A DNA stretch of 64,000 nt from JADFNB01 sp036397455 (GTDB taxonomy: Bacteria; Gemmatimonadota; Gemmatimonadetes; Gemmatimonadales; GWC2-71-9). The stretch spans positions 1 to 64,000 of the forward strand of contig DASWIX010000078.1 in the NCBI GenBank assembly GCA_036397455.1. Reading direction: 5' to 3'. The notes beneath the pieces were generated by a model. The model saw only the letters and a list, made by a program, of their open reading frames with translations. It ran no database searches and was not told where the DNA came from. The position numbers and the translations under genes are program-made. The stretch's first letter is position 1. Every line of letters starts with the position of its first letter. Shown here piece after piece: positions 7,916 through 16,962 of the stretch.

Positions 7916-8620
7916 TCACGGCTGCCCGTAGTACGCATCCGCACCATGTTTCCGGAGATAATGTTTACGCACCAGATAGTCGGCGGGGCTCGGCGCATCG
8001 GGCGCCAGCCCCAGCCGGACGAGCTCGATCTGGGCCAGGTATTCCAGGACGCGCGCATGCGCCACCGCGGCCTCCGGACTGGCGCCCCACGTGAACGGAC
8101 CGTGATGGGCGACCAGCGCGGCCGGAATCTCCATCGCGGAACGCTCCGACGCGCGAACGACCTCGACGATCACCAGCCCGGTGTTGCGCTCATAGGCGCC
8201 TGCCACTTCCTCGCGAGACAACGGACGCGTCACCGGGATATCCCCGCGGAAATAGTCCGCGTGGGTCGTGCCCATGCATGGGATCGGACGCTGTGCCTGG
8301 GCAAACGCGGTGGCGTGCAGGGAATGCGTATGGGCGATCGCGCCACAGGGGAACGCGCGATACAACTCGAGATGGGTAGGCGTGTCCGACGATGGGCGCC
8401 GGCCCCCGGCGAGCACGTCTCCCGTCTCGAGCGAGACCGGGACCATGTCCGCCGGCGTGAGGTCCCGGTACGGTACGCCGCTCGGCTTGATGACGACCAC
8501 ACCCGCCCCGCGATCGACGCCCGACACGTTCCCGAACGTCTCCTTCACGAGCCCGCTCTCGACCAATGCGAGATTCGCCTCCAGCACCGCGCGACGCAGT
8601 GCCTCCGTTCCGTGACTCAT
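7916..8620 (-). CDS. araD: L-ribulose-5-phosphate 4-epimerase
   Basis: 234-residue class II aldolase/epimerase that converts L-ribulose 5-phosphate to D-xylulose 5-phosphate, the last step of L-arabinose breakdown. Key signatures: 'VKETFGNVSG' (phosphate loop), 'IKPSGVPY', 'SSDTPTHLELYRAFP' and the zinc-binding 'IAHTHSLHAT'. A third His follows in 'VAHHGPFTWG'. Length equals the family norm. The start overlaps the araB stop as ATGA, so translation is coupled. The HAHS-type motif and the araB neighbour favour araD over L-fuculose aldolase. Confidence 0.93.
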   Translation of the reverse strand: MSHGTEALRRAVLEANLALVESGLVKETFGNVSGVDRGAGVVVIKPSGVPYRDLTPADMVPVSLETGDVLAGGRRPSSDTPTHLELYRAFPCGAIAHTHSLHATAFAQAQRPIPCMGTTHADYFRGDIPVTRPLSREEVAGAYERNTGLVIVEVVRASERSAMEIPAALVAHHGPFTWGASPEAAVAHARVLEYLAQIELVRLGLAPDAPSPADYLVRKHYLRKHGADAYYGQP

Positions 8621-10338
8621 GCGGTCGCTCCGGTGAGACCCGCGGTGGGATGGCCGACGCAGCGTTCGCGCAGCGCGAGCAGTCGCCTCATCAAGGACGG
8701 CAGGTCCGCGCGCCCGTCGACGCCGCCGAACGTATCATGCAGCTCTCGATACATGGCGTACAGCTCGTCGTACACGACGTGGGCTGCCGCGTCCGGCGCG
8801 AACGTTCGGGTGCCGGGAACGGTCATGCGAGCCTGCGCCTCGGCGAACCCATCGTACCCGCCCGCGGTGGCACCCGCGGCGACGGCCGCCGCGATCGCCG
8901 CGCCGAGCGCCGGGGTCTGGGGAGAACCGGCCGTGAGCATCGGGATGCCGATCACATCGGCGTAGATCTGCATGAAGACGTCGTTCTTCTCCGCGATGCC
9001 CCCACAGCACACGACCCGCTCGATCGGGACGTCGAATTCCTTCATCCGGTCGATGATGGCGCGCGCGCCGAACGCGGTGGCCTCGATCAGCGCCCGATAG
9101 ATCTCCGCCCGCGTGGTATGCAGGGTCTGACCAAGCAACAGCCCGGTGAGACGTGGATCGACGAGTATCGTACGGTTCCCGTTGTTCCAGTCGAGGGCAA
9201 GCAGGCCCGACGCCCCGGGCGCGAGCGCCGCCGCCTCGCGCGACAGATCGACATGCCACGCGTCCCGGCCCTCGCACGCGACGTCGACCCACCACCGGAG
9301 AATGTCCCCGACCGCCGACTGCCCCGCCTCGATGCCGTAGCATCCCGGCATCACCGATCCGGGAACGATACCGCAGATTCCCGGAATGTCCGCGACGGCA
9401 TCGGCGGCGGACGCGATGGCGATGTCACAGGTCGACGTCCCGATGATCTTCACCAGCGTCCCGACGGCAACCCCCGCACCCACCGCACCATAGTGCGCGT
9501 CGAATCCACCCATGGCGATGGGCATCCCTTCGCGCAGCCCCAACCGCCCCGCCCACTCGGTGCACAGCGTTCCGGCAGGCCGGTCCGCCGGATACGCCAC
9601 GTCGTACAGCCGGTCCCGCAGGTCGGCGAGGGCGGGATCCAGTTGCTTCAGGAACGCCCGGGACGGCAAACCGCCCCATGTCGTGCCATACATCGCCTTG
9701 TGCCCGGCGGCGCACACGCACCGCACGACCTGTGCGGGGTTCGAGACGCCGGCGAGGAGCGCCGGAACATAGTCGGCCAACTCGACCCAGCTCACCGCCG
9801 CGTTGAACACCTCCGGCGCCACCCGGGAACAGCGCCAGATCTTGGACCAGAACCACTCCGACGAGTAGGTCCCGCCGATGGGGGACAAGTACTCGGGCGC
9901 CGCGCGGCGTGCGGTGTCCGTGATGGCGGCGGCCTCGTCGGCTCCGGTGTGGTCCTTCCATAACCACGCCTGCGCCGCGAGGTCGTTGCGCCACCGCGGA
10001 TCCAGCGCGAGCGGTCGGTTGTGCACGTCGACGGGCATCGGGGTCGAGCCGGTGGTGTCCACGCCGATTCCCACGATCCGGTCGGGTGAACAGCCGTCCT
10101 GCTCGCTCGCCTGCGCGAGCGCGCCGCGCACCGACGCCTCCAATCCCTCGCTGTAGTCCGCCGGATTCTGCCGTGCCAGGTGTGGATCGCGCGGGTCGAG
10201 CAACACGCCCTCCGTGCCCGACGGATACGGGACCACGCACGCGCCGCGCGTCCGGCCGTCGCCACAATCGACCACGACCGCCCGAACCGAGTTGGTCCCG
10301 TAGTCGATGCCGATCGTGCAGGCAGGCGGAGCCGGCAT
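8617..10338 (-). CDS. araB: Ribulokinase
   Basis: 573-residue FGGY kinase that phosphorylates L-ribulose with ATP. The start is 'TIGIDYGTNSVRAVVVD', followed by the AraB-type 'IGVDTTGSTPMPVD', 'WLWKDHTGADEAAAI', 'GTYSSEWFWSKIW' and 'VVCCGGIAEKN' near the nucleotide site. These are specific to ribulokinases rather than xylulokinases. I chose ATG 10338, which overlaps the upstream stop as TGATG, because the longer frame reads antisense through the neighbour. It is followed by araD with a 4-bp overlap. No AraA-type isomerase is encoded nearby; the gene just upstream probably takes that place. Confidence 0.95.
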   Translation of the reverse strand: MPAPPACTIGIDYGTNSVRAVVVDCGDGRTRGACVVPYPSGTEGVLLDPRDPHLARQNPADYSEGLEASVRGALAQASEQDGCSPDRIVGIGVDTTGSTPMPVDVHNRPLALDPRWRNDLAAQAWLWKDHTGADEAAAITDTARRAAPEYLSPIGGTYSSEWFWSKIWRCSRVAPEVFNAAVSWVELADYVPALLAGVSNPAQVVRCVCAAGHKAMYGTTWGGLPSRAFLKQLDPALADLRDRLYDVAYPADRPAGTLCTEWAGRLGLREGMPIAMGGFDAHYGAVGAGVAVGTLVKIIGTSTCDIAIASAADAVADIPGICGIVPGSVMPGCYGIEAGQSAVGDILRWWVDVACEGRDAWHVDLSREAAALAPGASGLLALDWNNGNRTILVDPRLTGLLLGQTLHTTRAEIYRALIEATAFGARAIIDRMKEFDVPIERVVCCGGIAEKNDVFMQIYADVIGIPMLTAGSPQTPALGAAIAAAVAAGATAGGYDGFAEAQARMTVPGTRTFAPDAAAHVVYDELYAMYRELHDTFGGVDGRADLPSLMRRLLALRERCVGHPTAGLTGATA

Positions 10339-11471
10339 CAGCCCACCAGAATCGGGCTCACGACGTCGAGCACGTCCGGCCCCGTTCCCGCCGCGCGGCT
10401 GCGGTCGAGATCCTCCTGGCGCGCGAGCACCCGCACCGCCTTCAGCACGAGGTTGGCGAAGTTCACCATGCTGCGTTCCATCGCACGGGTCGGATCGTCG
10501 CGGTACGTGAACTGGTCCTGACTGTAAAAACCGCGGTAGTCGCGCACGAACGTCGTGTAGAGATACTCGACCGACTCGGGAATCGAGAGCGTACCGAAGA
10601 TGCAATCCTGGTCGTTGCGTCCCTGACGCGCGTCGTTGATATCGAACTTGTGCACCGGCACGCCAGCGTACTCGGCCAGATCGCACGCGGTCGATGCGGT
10701 CGTCCCTTCCATCTTCTGGTGTCCGTAGTCGATCGTGAGCCCGCAGTTGGTCCCACCGGTCGCTCGGTTGACCTGCTGCGCCACCAGCATCGCCGCCGCG
10801 GCCGTGGGCACGATCATGTACAGCTCGCGCGGCTCATACGGCTTCGGCTCGACCGCCAGCCGGATGCCCGCCGCCATGCATTCGGCGTTCATGGTCACCA
10901 GTGCCTCGGTGAACCAGCCCAACGATTGCAAATAGTCGATCTGAAAGTGGTAGTCGGCCCCGTCGGAGCCGGGCCACACACTGATGATCGGAATCGCCAA
11001 CGCCTTGCAGATCTCGATCGCCTTGCGCATCTCCTCCAGCGCCGCCGCGCGTAAGGCCGGGTCGGGATTGCAGGCACCTCCAAGGCGGAAGCGCGGGTGG
11101 GTCCACGTGTTGATGTTGCACGCCGTGACGCGAAGGCCCAGGTCGGGCAGGAACCCGTCGCGGGCCCGCTCGAGGGCTTGCCAGTCGATGGCGCCGTTCA
11201 GCGTCTTTTCGAACACGTGCTGATGGATCTCGATGGCGTCGATCCCCGCGTCACGCGTCCGGCGGCACTGGCCCGCGAAGTCATTGGCGAATCCGGGGTC
11301 GTCCGAATGGTATCCCGGTGGGGCAAATCGGTCGCAGAAGTCGCCCGCCGACCAGTGCCCGACGCTCATCCGCACATCCATGGTCCGGAGAAACTCGATC
11401 GACTCCGCGCGGTCCATGTATCCAGTCTTGGACCCGGCAAAGGCGATCTGGTCGTCGGTGAATCGTTGCAT
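10338..11471 (-). CDS. TIM-barrel sugar isomerase, xylose-isomerase-like
   Basis: 377-residue TIM-barrel protein of the xylose isomerase / sugar epimerase superfamily, first gene of the arabinose operon. Metal-ligand positions can be followed: Glu in 'AVEPKPYEP', Asp and His in 'GLTIDYGHQKMEG', and Asp residues in 'KFDINDARQGRNDQD'. The last resembles the D-N-x-D-x-D metal site of xylose isomerases. ATG 11471 is chosen because AGGAAG lies 7 nt upstream; ATG 11510 is possible. It is coupled to araB by a TGATG overlap. It probably makes L-ribulose from L-arabinose in place of AraA, or D-xylulose from D-xylose for the kinase at 2313. Rhamnose isomerase-like activity is another option. Confidence 0.75.
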   Translation of the reverse strand: MQRFTDDQIAFAGSKTGYMDRAESIEFLRTMDVRMSVGHWSAGDFCDRFAPPGYHSDDPGFANDFAGQCRRTRDAGIDAIEIHQHVFEKTLNGAIDWQALERARDGFLPDLGLRVTACNINTWTHPRFRLGGACNPDPALRAAALEEMRKAIEICKALAIPIISVWPGSDGADYHFQIDYLQSLGWFTEALVTMNAECMAAGIRLAVEPKPYEPRELYMIVPTAAAAMLVAQQVNRATGGTNCGLTIDYGHQKMEGTTASTACDLAEYAGVPVHKFDINDARQGRNDQDCIFGTLSIPESVEYLYTTFVRDYRGFYSQDQFTYRDDPTRAMERSMVNFANLVLKAVRVLARQEDLDRSRAAGTGPDVLDVVSPILVG

Positions 11472-11616
11472 GACGGGCTTCCTGGCTCGGATGATCTTGA
11501 AGGGACGCATAATATCACGCGGGCGCGACAGGCCGGCAAATGCGTGGCCCCTCGCACGACCGCCGCGGACGCAACATCTTTGCGTGTCCGTCCCACCTCG
11601 GCGAGGAGATTTGCAC

Positions 11617-14367
11617 GTGCCCGGTCGTCGATGCAAGCTGACGCACACCTCGCTGATCTGGGCGCTGGCGCTCGGGTCGGCCTCGATGCCGCACGCCGGC
11701 GCGGCGCAGGCGCGGCGGGCGCCCGCCGACACCGTGCCGACCCTCGGCCTGGAGGGCGGCTTGGTCGACCTCGACACGCCCGCTTTCCACCTGCGTCTGG
11801 TGCGCGCGTCGCAGACGGTCGCGGCGCTTCAGCCGAAAGGCGCCGACGGCTTTGACTTCACCCCCGCCGACTGGCTGGAGCGGCGGAGCGCCAACGGGTT
11901 CTTCCACCTCGGCGACCTCACGTTGCGGTATCGCACCAGCGGCGCGGCGTCGTGGCAAGAGGTCTCGACCGCCGCGGCGCGGCAACCGGTGGCGCCACTC
12001 GAGGTGACGCCGCCCGCCATCGCCGCCGCGGATCTCGCCCCCACCCTGCCGGCCGACCTCCCGCTCGCGGTGCGGCGCTACTGGGAAATCCGTGACGACA
12101 ACCTCGTGCTGCGGTTCGAGCTGTGGAACCGGAGCGACCACGCGGTCGAGATCGGCGCGTTGGGAATCCCGCTCATCTTCAACAACATCCTCGAGCGCCG
12201 CTCGCTCGATGAGGCCCATGCCGTCGCGTCATTTTCCGATCCGTACATCGGACAGGACGCAGGCTACGTCCAAGTGACGCGGTTACGTGGCGGTGGCCCG
12301 GCGCTCGTCGTCGTGCCCGACGGCCGGACACCGTTCGAAGCGTATAACCCGCTGCTGCGCGACCCGACGCGGCGCGGCATCACGTTCGAAGGATTCTACG
12401 AATGGCTGGCGCACAGCCGGGCGTTCGCCGATTCCGAGTGGAGCGGCGCCACGCCGTGGAATCCTCCGACCTCGCTGGCGTTGGCCCCCGGCGAGCGCCG
12501 ATCGTACGGCCTGCAGTTCCTCGTCGCTCCCGCCATCCGCTCGATCGAGCAGACCCTGCTGGCCAACCGCCGCCCGGTGGCGGTCGGCGTGCCCGGCTAC
12601 GTGCTCCCGACGGACATGGACGCGCGGCTGTTTCTGCGACATAGCGACAGCGTCGGGACGATGGTGGTCGAGCCCGCGGGAGCCTTGACGCTGCGCCCCA
12701 CCGGAAGAACGACAAACGGGTGGCAGGCGTATGACGTGCGCGGCACGCGGTGGGGACGCGTGCGGCTGGCGGTCACGTACGCGGACGGAACGGTACAAAC
12801 CATCCATTACAAGGTGATCAAGCCGCAGGCGCAGGTGGTAGCCGACCTCGGCCGATTCCTGATGACGGAGCAATGGTACGACAACGCCGCCGACCCGTTC
12901 GGCCGGAGCCCGTCGGTGATCAGCTACGACTACGACGAACGACGCCAGGTCACCGAAGACGATCGCGCGTGGATCGCCGGCCTGGGAGATGAGGGCGGCT
13001 CGGGTTCGTGGCTCGCGGCGGTCATGAAACAACTGATCGCGGCCGATACGACCCAACTCCGGCAGTTGCAACGATTCGTCGACGGCGTCCTGTGGGGCGG
13101 ACTCCAGTACGCGGACGGCGACCGGATGTACGGCGTGCGCAAGAGCCTGTTTTACTACGAGCCGGATTCGATGCCGCCGGGCACCTATCGCGACGACGTA
13201 CAATACGGCGGGTGGTCGAGCTGGAGTCGCGAACAGGCGATGACCGTCGGGCGGTCGTACAACTACCCGCACGTCGCCGCCGCCCACTGGGTGCTGTACC
13301 ACCTGGCGCGCACCCACGAGGGGCTCGTGACCGATCATCCGTGGGCGTGGTACCTGGAGCGCGCGTATCAGACCGGCATGGCCATGGTGCGATGGGCGCC
13401 GCATGCCCAGTTCGGCCAGATGGACGGGACCGTGTTTCTCCTCATCCTGCTCGACCTGCAACGCGAGGGCTGGACCGCGGAAGCGCAGCGGTTCGAAGCC
13501 GCAATGCGGCAACGCGCCGACCAGTGGCGCACCCTCGGCTATCCGTACGGTAGCGAGATGCCGTGGGACTCGACCGGTCAGGAAGAGGTCTACGCGTGGT
13601 GCCGCTACTTCGGGTACGACGAGAAAGCCCTGGTCACGCTCAACGCGATCCTGGGCTACATGCCGACGGTCCCGCACTGGGGGTACAACGGCAGCGCGAG
13701 ACGCTACTGGGATTTCGTGTACGCGGGCAAGCTGCGCCGGCTGGAGCGGCAGCTGCATCACTACGGGTCGGGGCTCAACGCGATTCCCGTCCTCTCCGCC
13801 TACCGCGAGCATCCGGACGATCTGTACCTGCTGCGCGTGGGATACGGCGGCGTCATGGGCGCCATTGCGAACATCACGGAAGACGGATTCCTGCCGAGCG
13901 GATTCCATGCGTTTCCCTCGACGCTGCGGATCGACGGATACTCGGGCGACAACGGACCGGGGTTCTTCGGTCATGCGATCAACGCCGCGACCTACATCGT
14001 GCACGACGCCGAATTCGGCTGGCTGGCGTTCGGCGGCAACGTCGCACAGGACGGATCGACCGTGCGGGTGTGGCCGCTCGATGCCGCGCGCGCCCGGGTC
14101 TACGTCGCGCCGCTGGGCCTCTGGCTGACGCTCGACGCGGGCACGTTCGAGACGGTGGAGGTGGCGGGGCCAACCGTGCGTGTCACGCTCGCGCCGGCGA
14201 CGCCCCATACGCCCAACGCGCGACTGCGCATCGAGCAGCCGGCGACCGTACCCGGCCTCGGGACGTTCGCGCCGGTGCCGGTCGACCACCTCACGGTGGA
14301 GCGCGGCGCATACGTCATTCCGTTGGGGAACGAACCGGTCACCGTGACCGTGCGTGCCGGCACCTAG
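11617..14367 (+). CDS. Secreted DUF5695 protein (putative polysaccharide-active)
   Basis: 916-residue exported protein with the DUF5695 architecture: signal peptide ('LIWALALGSASMPHAGAAQA'), an N-terminal beta-sandwich-like region ('LVLRFELWNRSDHAVEIG'), and a long C-terminal part rich in Trp, Tyr and helix pairs. That part looks like an alpha-toroid glycoside hydrolase fold ('HVAAAHWVLYHLART', 'MPWDSTGQEEVYAW'). GTG 11617 is chosen, preceded by GAGGAGA at 11602-11608. It is divergent from the arabinose operon and ends 3 bp from the GH127 gene on the other strand. Enzymatic function is unproven; the context suggests action on arabinose-containing glycans. Confidence 0.75.
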   Translation: MPGRRCKLTHTSLIWALALGSASMPHAGAAQARRAPADTVPTLGLEGGLVDLDTPAFHLRLVRASQTVAALQPKGADGFDFTPADWLERRSANGFFHLGDLTLRYRTSGAASWQEVSTAAARQPVAPLEVTPPAIAAADLAPTLPADLPLAVRRYWEIRDDNLVLRFELWNRSDHAVEIGALGIPLIFNNILERRSLDEAHAVASFSDPYIGQDAGYVQVTRLRGGGPALVVVPDGRTPFEAYNPLLRDPTRRGITFEGFYEWLAHSRAFADSEWSGATPWNPPTSLALAPGERRSYGLQFLVAPAIRSIEQTLLANRRPVAVGVPGYVLPTDMDARLFLRHSDSVGTMVVEPAGALTLRPTGRTTNGWQAYDVRGTRWGRVRLAVTYADGTVQTIHYKVIKPQAQVVADLGRFLMTEQWYDNAADPFGRSPSVISYDYDERRQVTEDDRAWIAGLGDEGGSGSWLAAVMKQLIAADTTQLRQLQRFVDGVLWGGLQYADGDRMYGVRKSLFYYEPDSMPPGTYRDDVQYGGWSSWSREQAMTVGRSYNYPHVAAAHWVLYHLARTHEGLVTDHPWAWYLERAYQTGMAMVRWAPHAQFGQMDGTVFLLILLDLQREGWTAEAQRFEAAMRQRADQWRTLGYPYGSEMPWDSTGQEEVYAWCRYFGYDEKALVTLNAILGYMPTVPHWGYNGSARRYWDFVYAGKLRRLERQLHHYGSGLNAIPVLSAYREHPDDLYLLRVGYGGVMGAIANITEDGFLPSGFHAFPSTLRIDGYSGDNGPGFFGHAINAATYIVHDAEFGWLAFGGNVAQDGSTVRVWPLDAARARVYVAPLGLWLTLDAGTFETVEVAGPTVRVTLAPATPHTPNARLRIEQPATVPGLGTFAPVPVDHLTVERGAYVIPLGNEPVTVTVRAGT

Positions 14368-14370
14368 CGG

Positions 14371-16860
14371 CTACCGCTCCGCGTCGCCGCGAATCATGCG
14401 CAGCGCGAAGACGGTGGCAATCTGGCTCCCGCCTTTCGCCTGGAACCGCACCGTCACCCGCGCCGTCCCCGAGACCAGCGCCGCGGGAATCGGGTAGGCG
14501 ACATCGAAGAAGCGCCGCGGATCGGCCAGCCGCTGAGTCTCCTCACCCACGCGCGCGCCGTCCACCAGAATCTCGAACGCCGCCGGTGTCCCCCGCCGGT
14601 CGCCACTGTGATAGGTCGCGATGAGCGTCATCGGATGCGCCGGCTCGACCGGCATGTCATACGAGAACCAACTGGTCCCCCGCCGGCCCGGCCGCCCGAG
14701 CAACCGCTGCGTGACCGCGCCCGACCCGCCCTGATAATTGAACTCCCGCTCGAACACCGTCTCGCCGGGCTCGAGGTAGGCGACCGTCGCCGCGTCCAGC
14801 AAACGGCGCGCTTCGGCCTCGGCCGCGTAGGCCGCGCGCGCTTCGTCCCACTCCGCGGGAGTAAACAGATCCCAGTACGTCGAGTAGGTCCGGCGGTGCA
14901 GTTGATAGAACGGAACCAACTCCACGTCCCGTACGCGCCCTTCCTCGTCCGGTTCGCGCCCGATCCCGTCCGTCCGGAACCGACCGGGTGAGCCGGCGAC
15001 CGGTTTCAGCCATTCCGCCACCGGCCGCTCGGCGGCCACCAGCACCGGAATCTTGGGAGGTTCGTCGAGCCGCTCCCCTTCCTCCCCGCGCCGCTGCCGT
15101 TCGGGTCCCAGGTCACCGGCGAGCACCAACGGTCCCCACATCAGCGACGCCCGCCGCGGGTTGTCCGCCAGCGGTTCCAGCCGCAACGTCTTGGGCAGCG
15201 TCACGTCCACGACGTCACCGGTGCTCCACGTGCGCCGCATCTCCACGAATGTGCCCGCGGGATACGACCAGTCGTAATAGCGGCGGGCGCCGCCCCGCGC
15301 GGCGGTATCGGCTCGGACCACGGGGTCGGTCACGAGGCGGCCATTGACCCGAACGGCGAACCCGTCGCCTACCCAGTACGGGCGTCGGATCGCGAGCGTG
15401 AAGAGTCTGGGCGTCTCGAGCGTCAAGGACAGCTTGGCGGTTTCCCCCTCCGGGAAATCGGTTTCCATCGCGAGGCGCACACCGCCCTCCGGCCATTGCG
15501 CCGTCGACGGCGCGTACAGGTTGACCCACAACCGATCGCCGGCCTCGTAGTAGATCCCGTCGCCGTGCAGTGCGTGGCTCTCCATCCCCGTGCCGACGCA
15601 ACAGGTGAAGTTCCGCATCATGTCCTGATACTCGTGCTGCACGCCCCGACCCACCGGCACCATGTAGCAGGTGCGTCCGTCCACCGGATCGATCGACGCC
15701 ATGATGTGATTGAACAGCGCCCGTTCGTGAAAGTCGGCGTACGCGGCATCCGGTCGCACCGCGAACAGGCCCCGTGTGAGCTTGAGCATGTTATACACGT
15801 TGCACGACTCCGCCGTCCGCCCGTCGATCCGGTCGCTCAGCCGGTCCGGCGGCCCGAAGTACTCGTCGGTGCCGTGCCCGCCGGTCGCGAAGCTGTGATG
15901 CTGTACGACCGTGTCCCAGAAGAAGCTGGCGGCGAGCAGGTCGCCCGGCGCACCCGTGTCGATGAATCGGTCCAGCGAGCCGATCAGTTTCGGGACCTGC
16001 GTGTTGCCGTGCTTGCCGGCGAGATTGTCCTGATGGCGTTGGAGCGGCGCGATGAAGTCGCTGTGCTCGAACGTGCGGGCGAGCCGCAGCCAGCGTTCGT
16101 CCCCGGTGTCGGCGCGCAGGTCGATCATCACCTCGTTCATGCCGCCGAACTCGGTATTCAGCATGTGCTGGACCTGGCCGTCGTCGAGCCCGGCGAGTAC
16201 ACCCTCCGCCCACGCGGCGTACCTGGTTTCCACCTCGAGCGCGACGGGGTTCCCGGTGCAGCGGTAGGCGTCACGCAGCCCCGCAAACGTTTTGTGCAAC
16301 GTGTACCACGGCGACCACTCGCCGTTGAGGTCGAACGCCGCCGACCGGATCTCGCCCCGCGCGAGCGCCCCGAAACACCTCCGGCCTCCCTCCAGCGCGC
16401 TCAGATACCCGTCACCGTGCGCCTCCTGCACCTCCCGCAACTCCGCCACGATGTAGTCGGCTCGTTGCTTGAACCGCTCGTCCCCGGTCGCGGCCCACAT
16501 CAAACTCACCGCCGAGAGGTAGTGACCGCCGATATGGCCGGTGAGATTGCGGCCGCCGCCGTCCCACCCACCGTATGGCTCTCCCTTGGGGCGGAGGCCC
16601 GCCCGCTCGCGGTAGTAGGCCAGCATACGATCGGGCTCGAGGGTCAGCAGGTACCGGGCGTCGAGGTCCTGCGCGTGCCGCAGCGGACCGCCGAGCAGTC
16701 GCACCCGGTGCAGCGGGAGGGGCCGCGCGTGCAGGTTTCGCTCGGCGGCGACCCGAGTACCCGGGATGGGCGTGGGCTGCGCGACGGCACGGTGGACCAG
16801 AAAAGGGGCCGCTCCGACCCCCAAGCCCATTTCCAGGAGTGTGCGGCGTGAAACCGTCAT
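14371..16860 (-). CDS. Beta-L-arabinofuranosidase, GH127 (DUF1680)
   Basis: 829-residue exported GH127 enzyme that releases beta-L-arabinofuranose. The N-terminus is 'MTVSRRTLLEMGLG', a Tat-like signal with a twin Arg. The catalytic zinc site of the family is intact: 'TAESCNVYNML' gives the Glu and first Cys, and 'FTCCVGTGMESHALHGDG' gives the paired Cys that include the nucleophile. The alpha/alpha barrel is followed by beta-sandwich domains, longer than the ~650-residue archetype. ATG 16860 is used because the upstream extension lacks a signal sequence and overlaps the divergent epimerase start. Its product L-arabinose would feed the AraB/AraD operon. Confidence 0.9.
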   Translation of the reverse strand: MTVSRRTLLEMGLGVGAAPFLVHRAVAQPTPIPGTRVAAERNLHARPLPLHRVRLLGGPLRHAQDLDARYLLTLEPDRMLAYYRERAGLRPKGEPYGGWDGGGRNLTGHIGGHYLSAVSLMWAATGDERFKQRADYIVAELREVQEAHGDGYLSALEGGRRCFGALARGEIRSAAFDLNGEWSPWYTLHKTFAGLRDAYRCTGNPVALEVETRYAAWAEGVLAGLDDGQVQHMLNTEFGGMNEVMIDLRADTGDERWLRLARTFEHSDFIAPLQRHQDNLAGKHGNTQVPKLIGSLDRFIDTGAPGDLLAASFFWDTVVQHHSFATGGHGTDEYFGPPDRLSDRIDGRTAESCNVYNMLKLTRGLFAVRPDAAYADFHERALFNHIMASIDPVDGRTCYMVPVGRGVQHEYQDMMRNFTCCVGTGMESHALHGDGIYYEAGDRLWVNLYAPSTAQWPEGGVRLAMETDFPEGETAKLSLTLETPRLFTLAIRRPYWVGDGFAVRVNGRLVTDPVVRADTAARGGARRYYDWSYPAGTFVEMRRTWSTGDVVDVTLPKTLRLEPLADNPRRASLMWGPLVLAGDLGPERQRRGEEGERLDEPPKIPVLVAAERPVAEWLKPVAGSPGRFRTDGIGREPDEEGRVRDVELVPFYQLHRRTYSTYWDLFTPAEWDEARAAYAAEAEARRLLDAATVAYLEPGETVFEREFNYQGGSGAVTQRLLGRPGRRGTSWFSYDMPVEPAHPMTLIATYHSGDRRGTPAAFEILVDGARVGEETQRLADPRRFFDVAYPIPAALVSGTARVTVRFQAKGGSQIATVFALRMIRGDAER

Positions 16861-16962
16861 ACAGACCTCGGGGGGCGTGGTGTTGGGAAGGTAGTCCCCT
16901 GCCGCGCGCGGGGCCAGCAAACCGGGGCTCGCCGCCGGCCGGCCGAAGCGATACCATGTGGC

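Noticed and set aside
12283..14289. 668-codon minus-strand frame
   Set aside because: Antisense shadow of the DUF5695 gene; no recognisable domain.
15496..16851. 451-codon plus-strand frame
   Set aside because: Antisense to the GH127 gene, which retains its full catalytic site.
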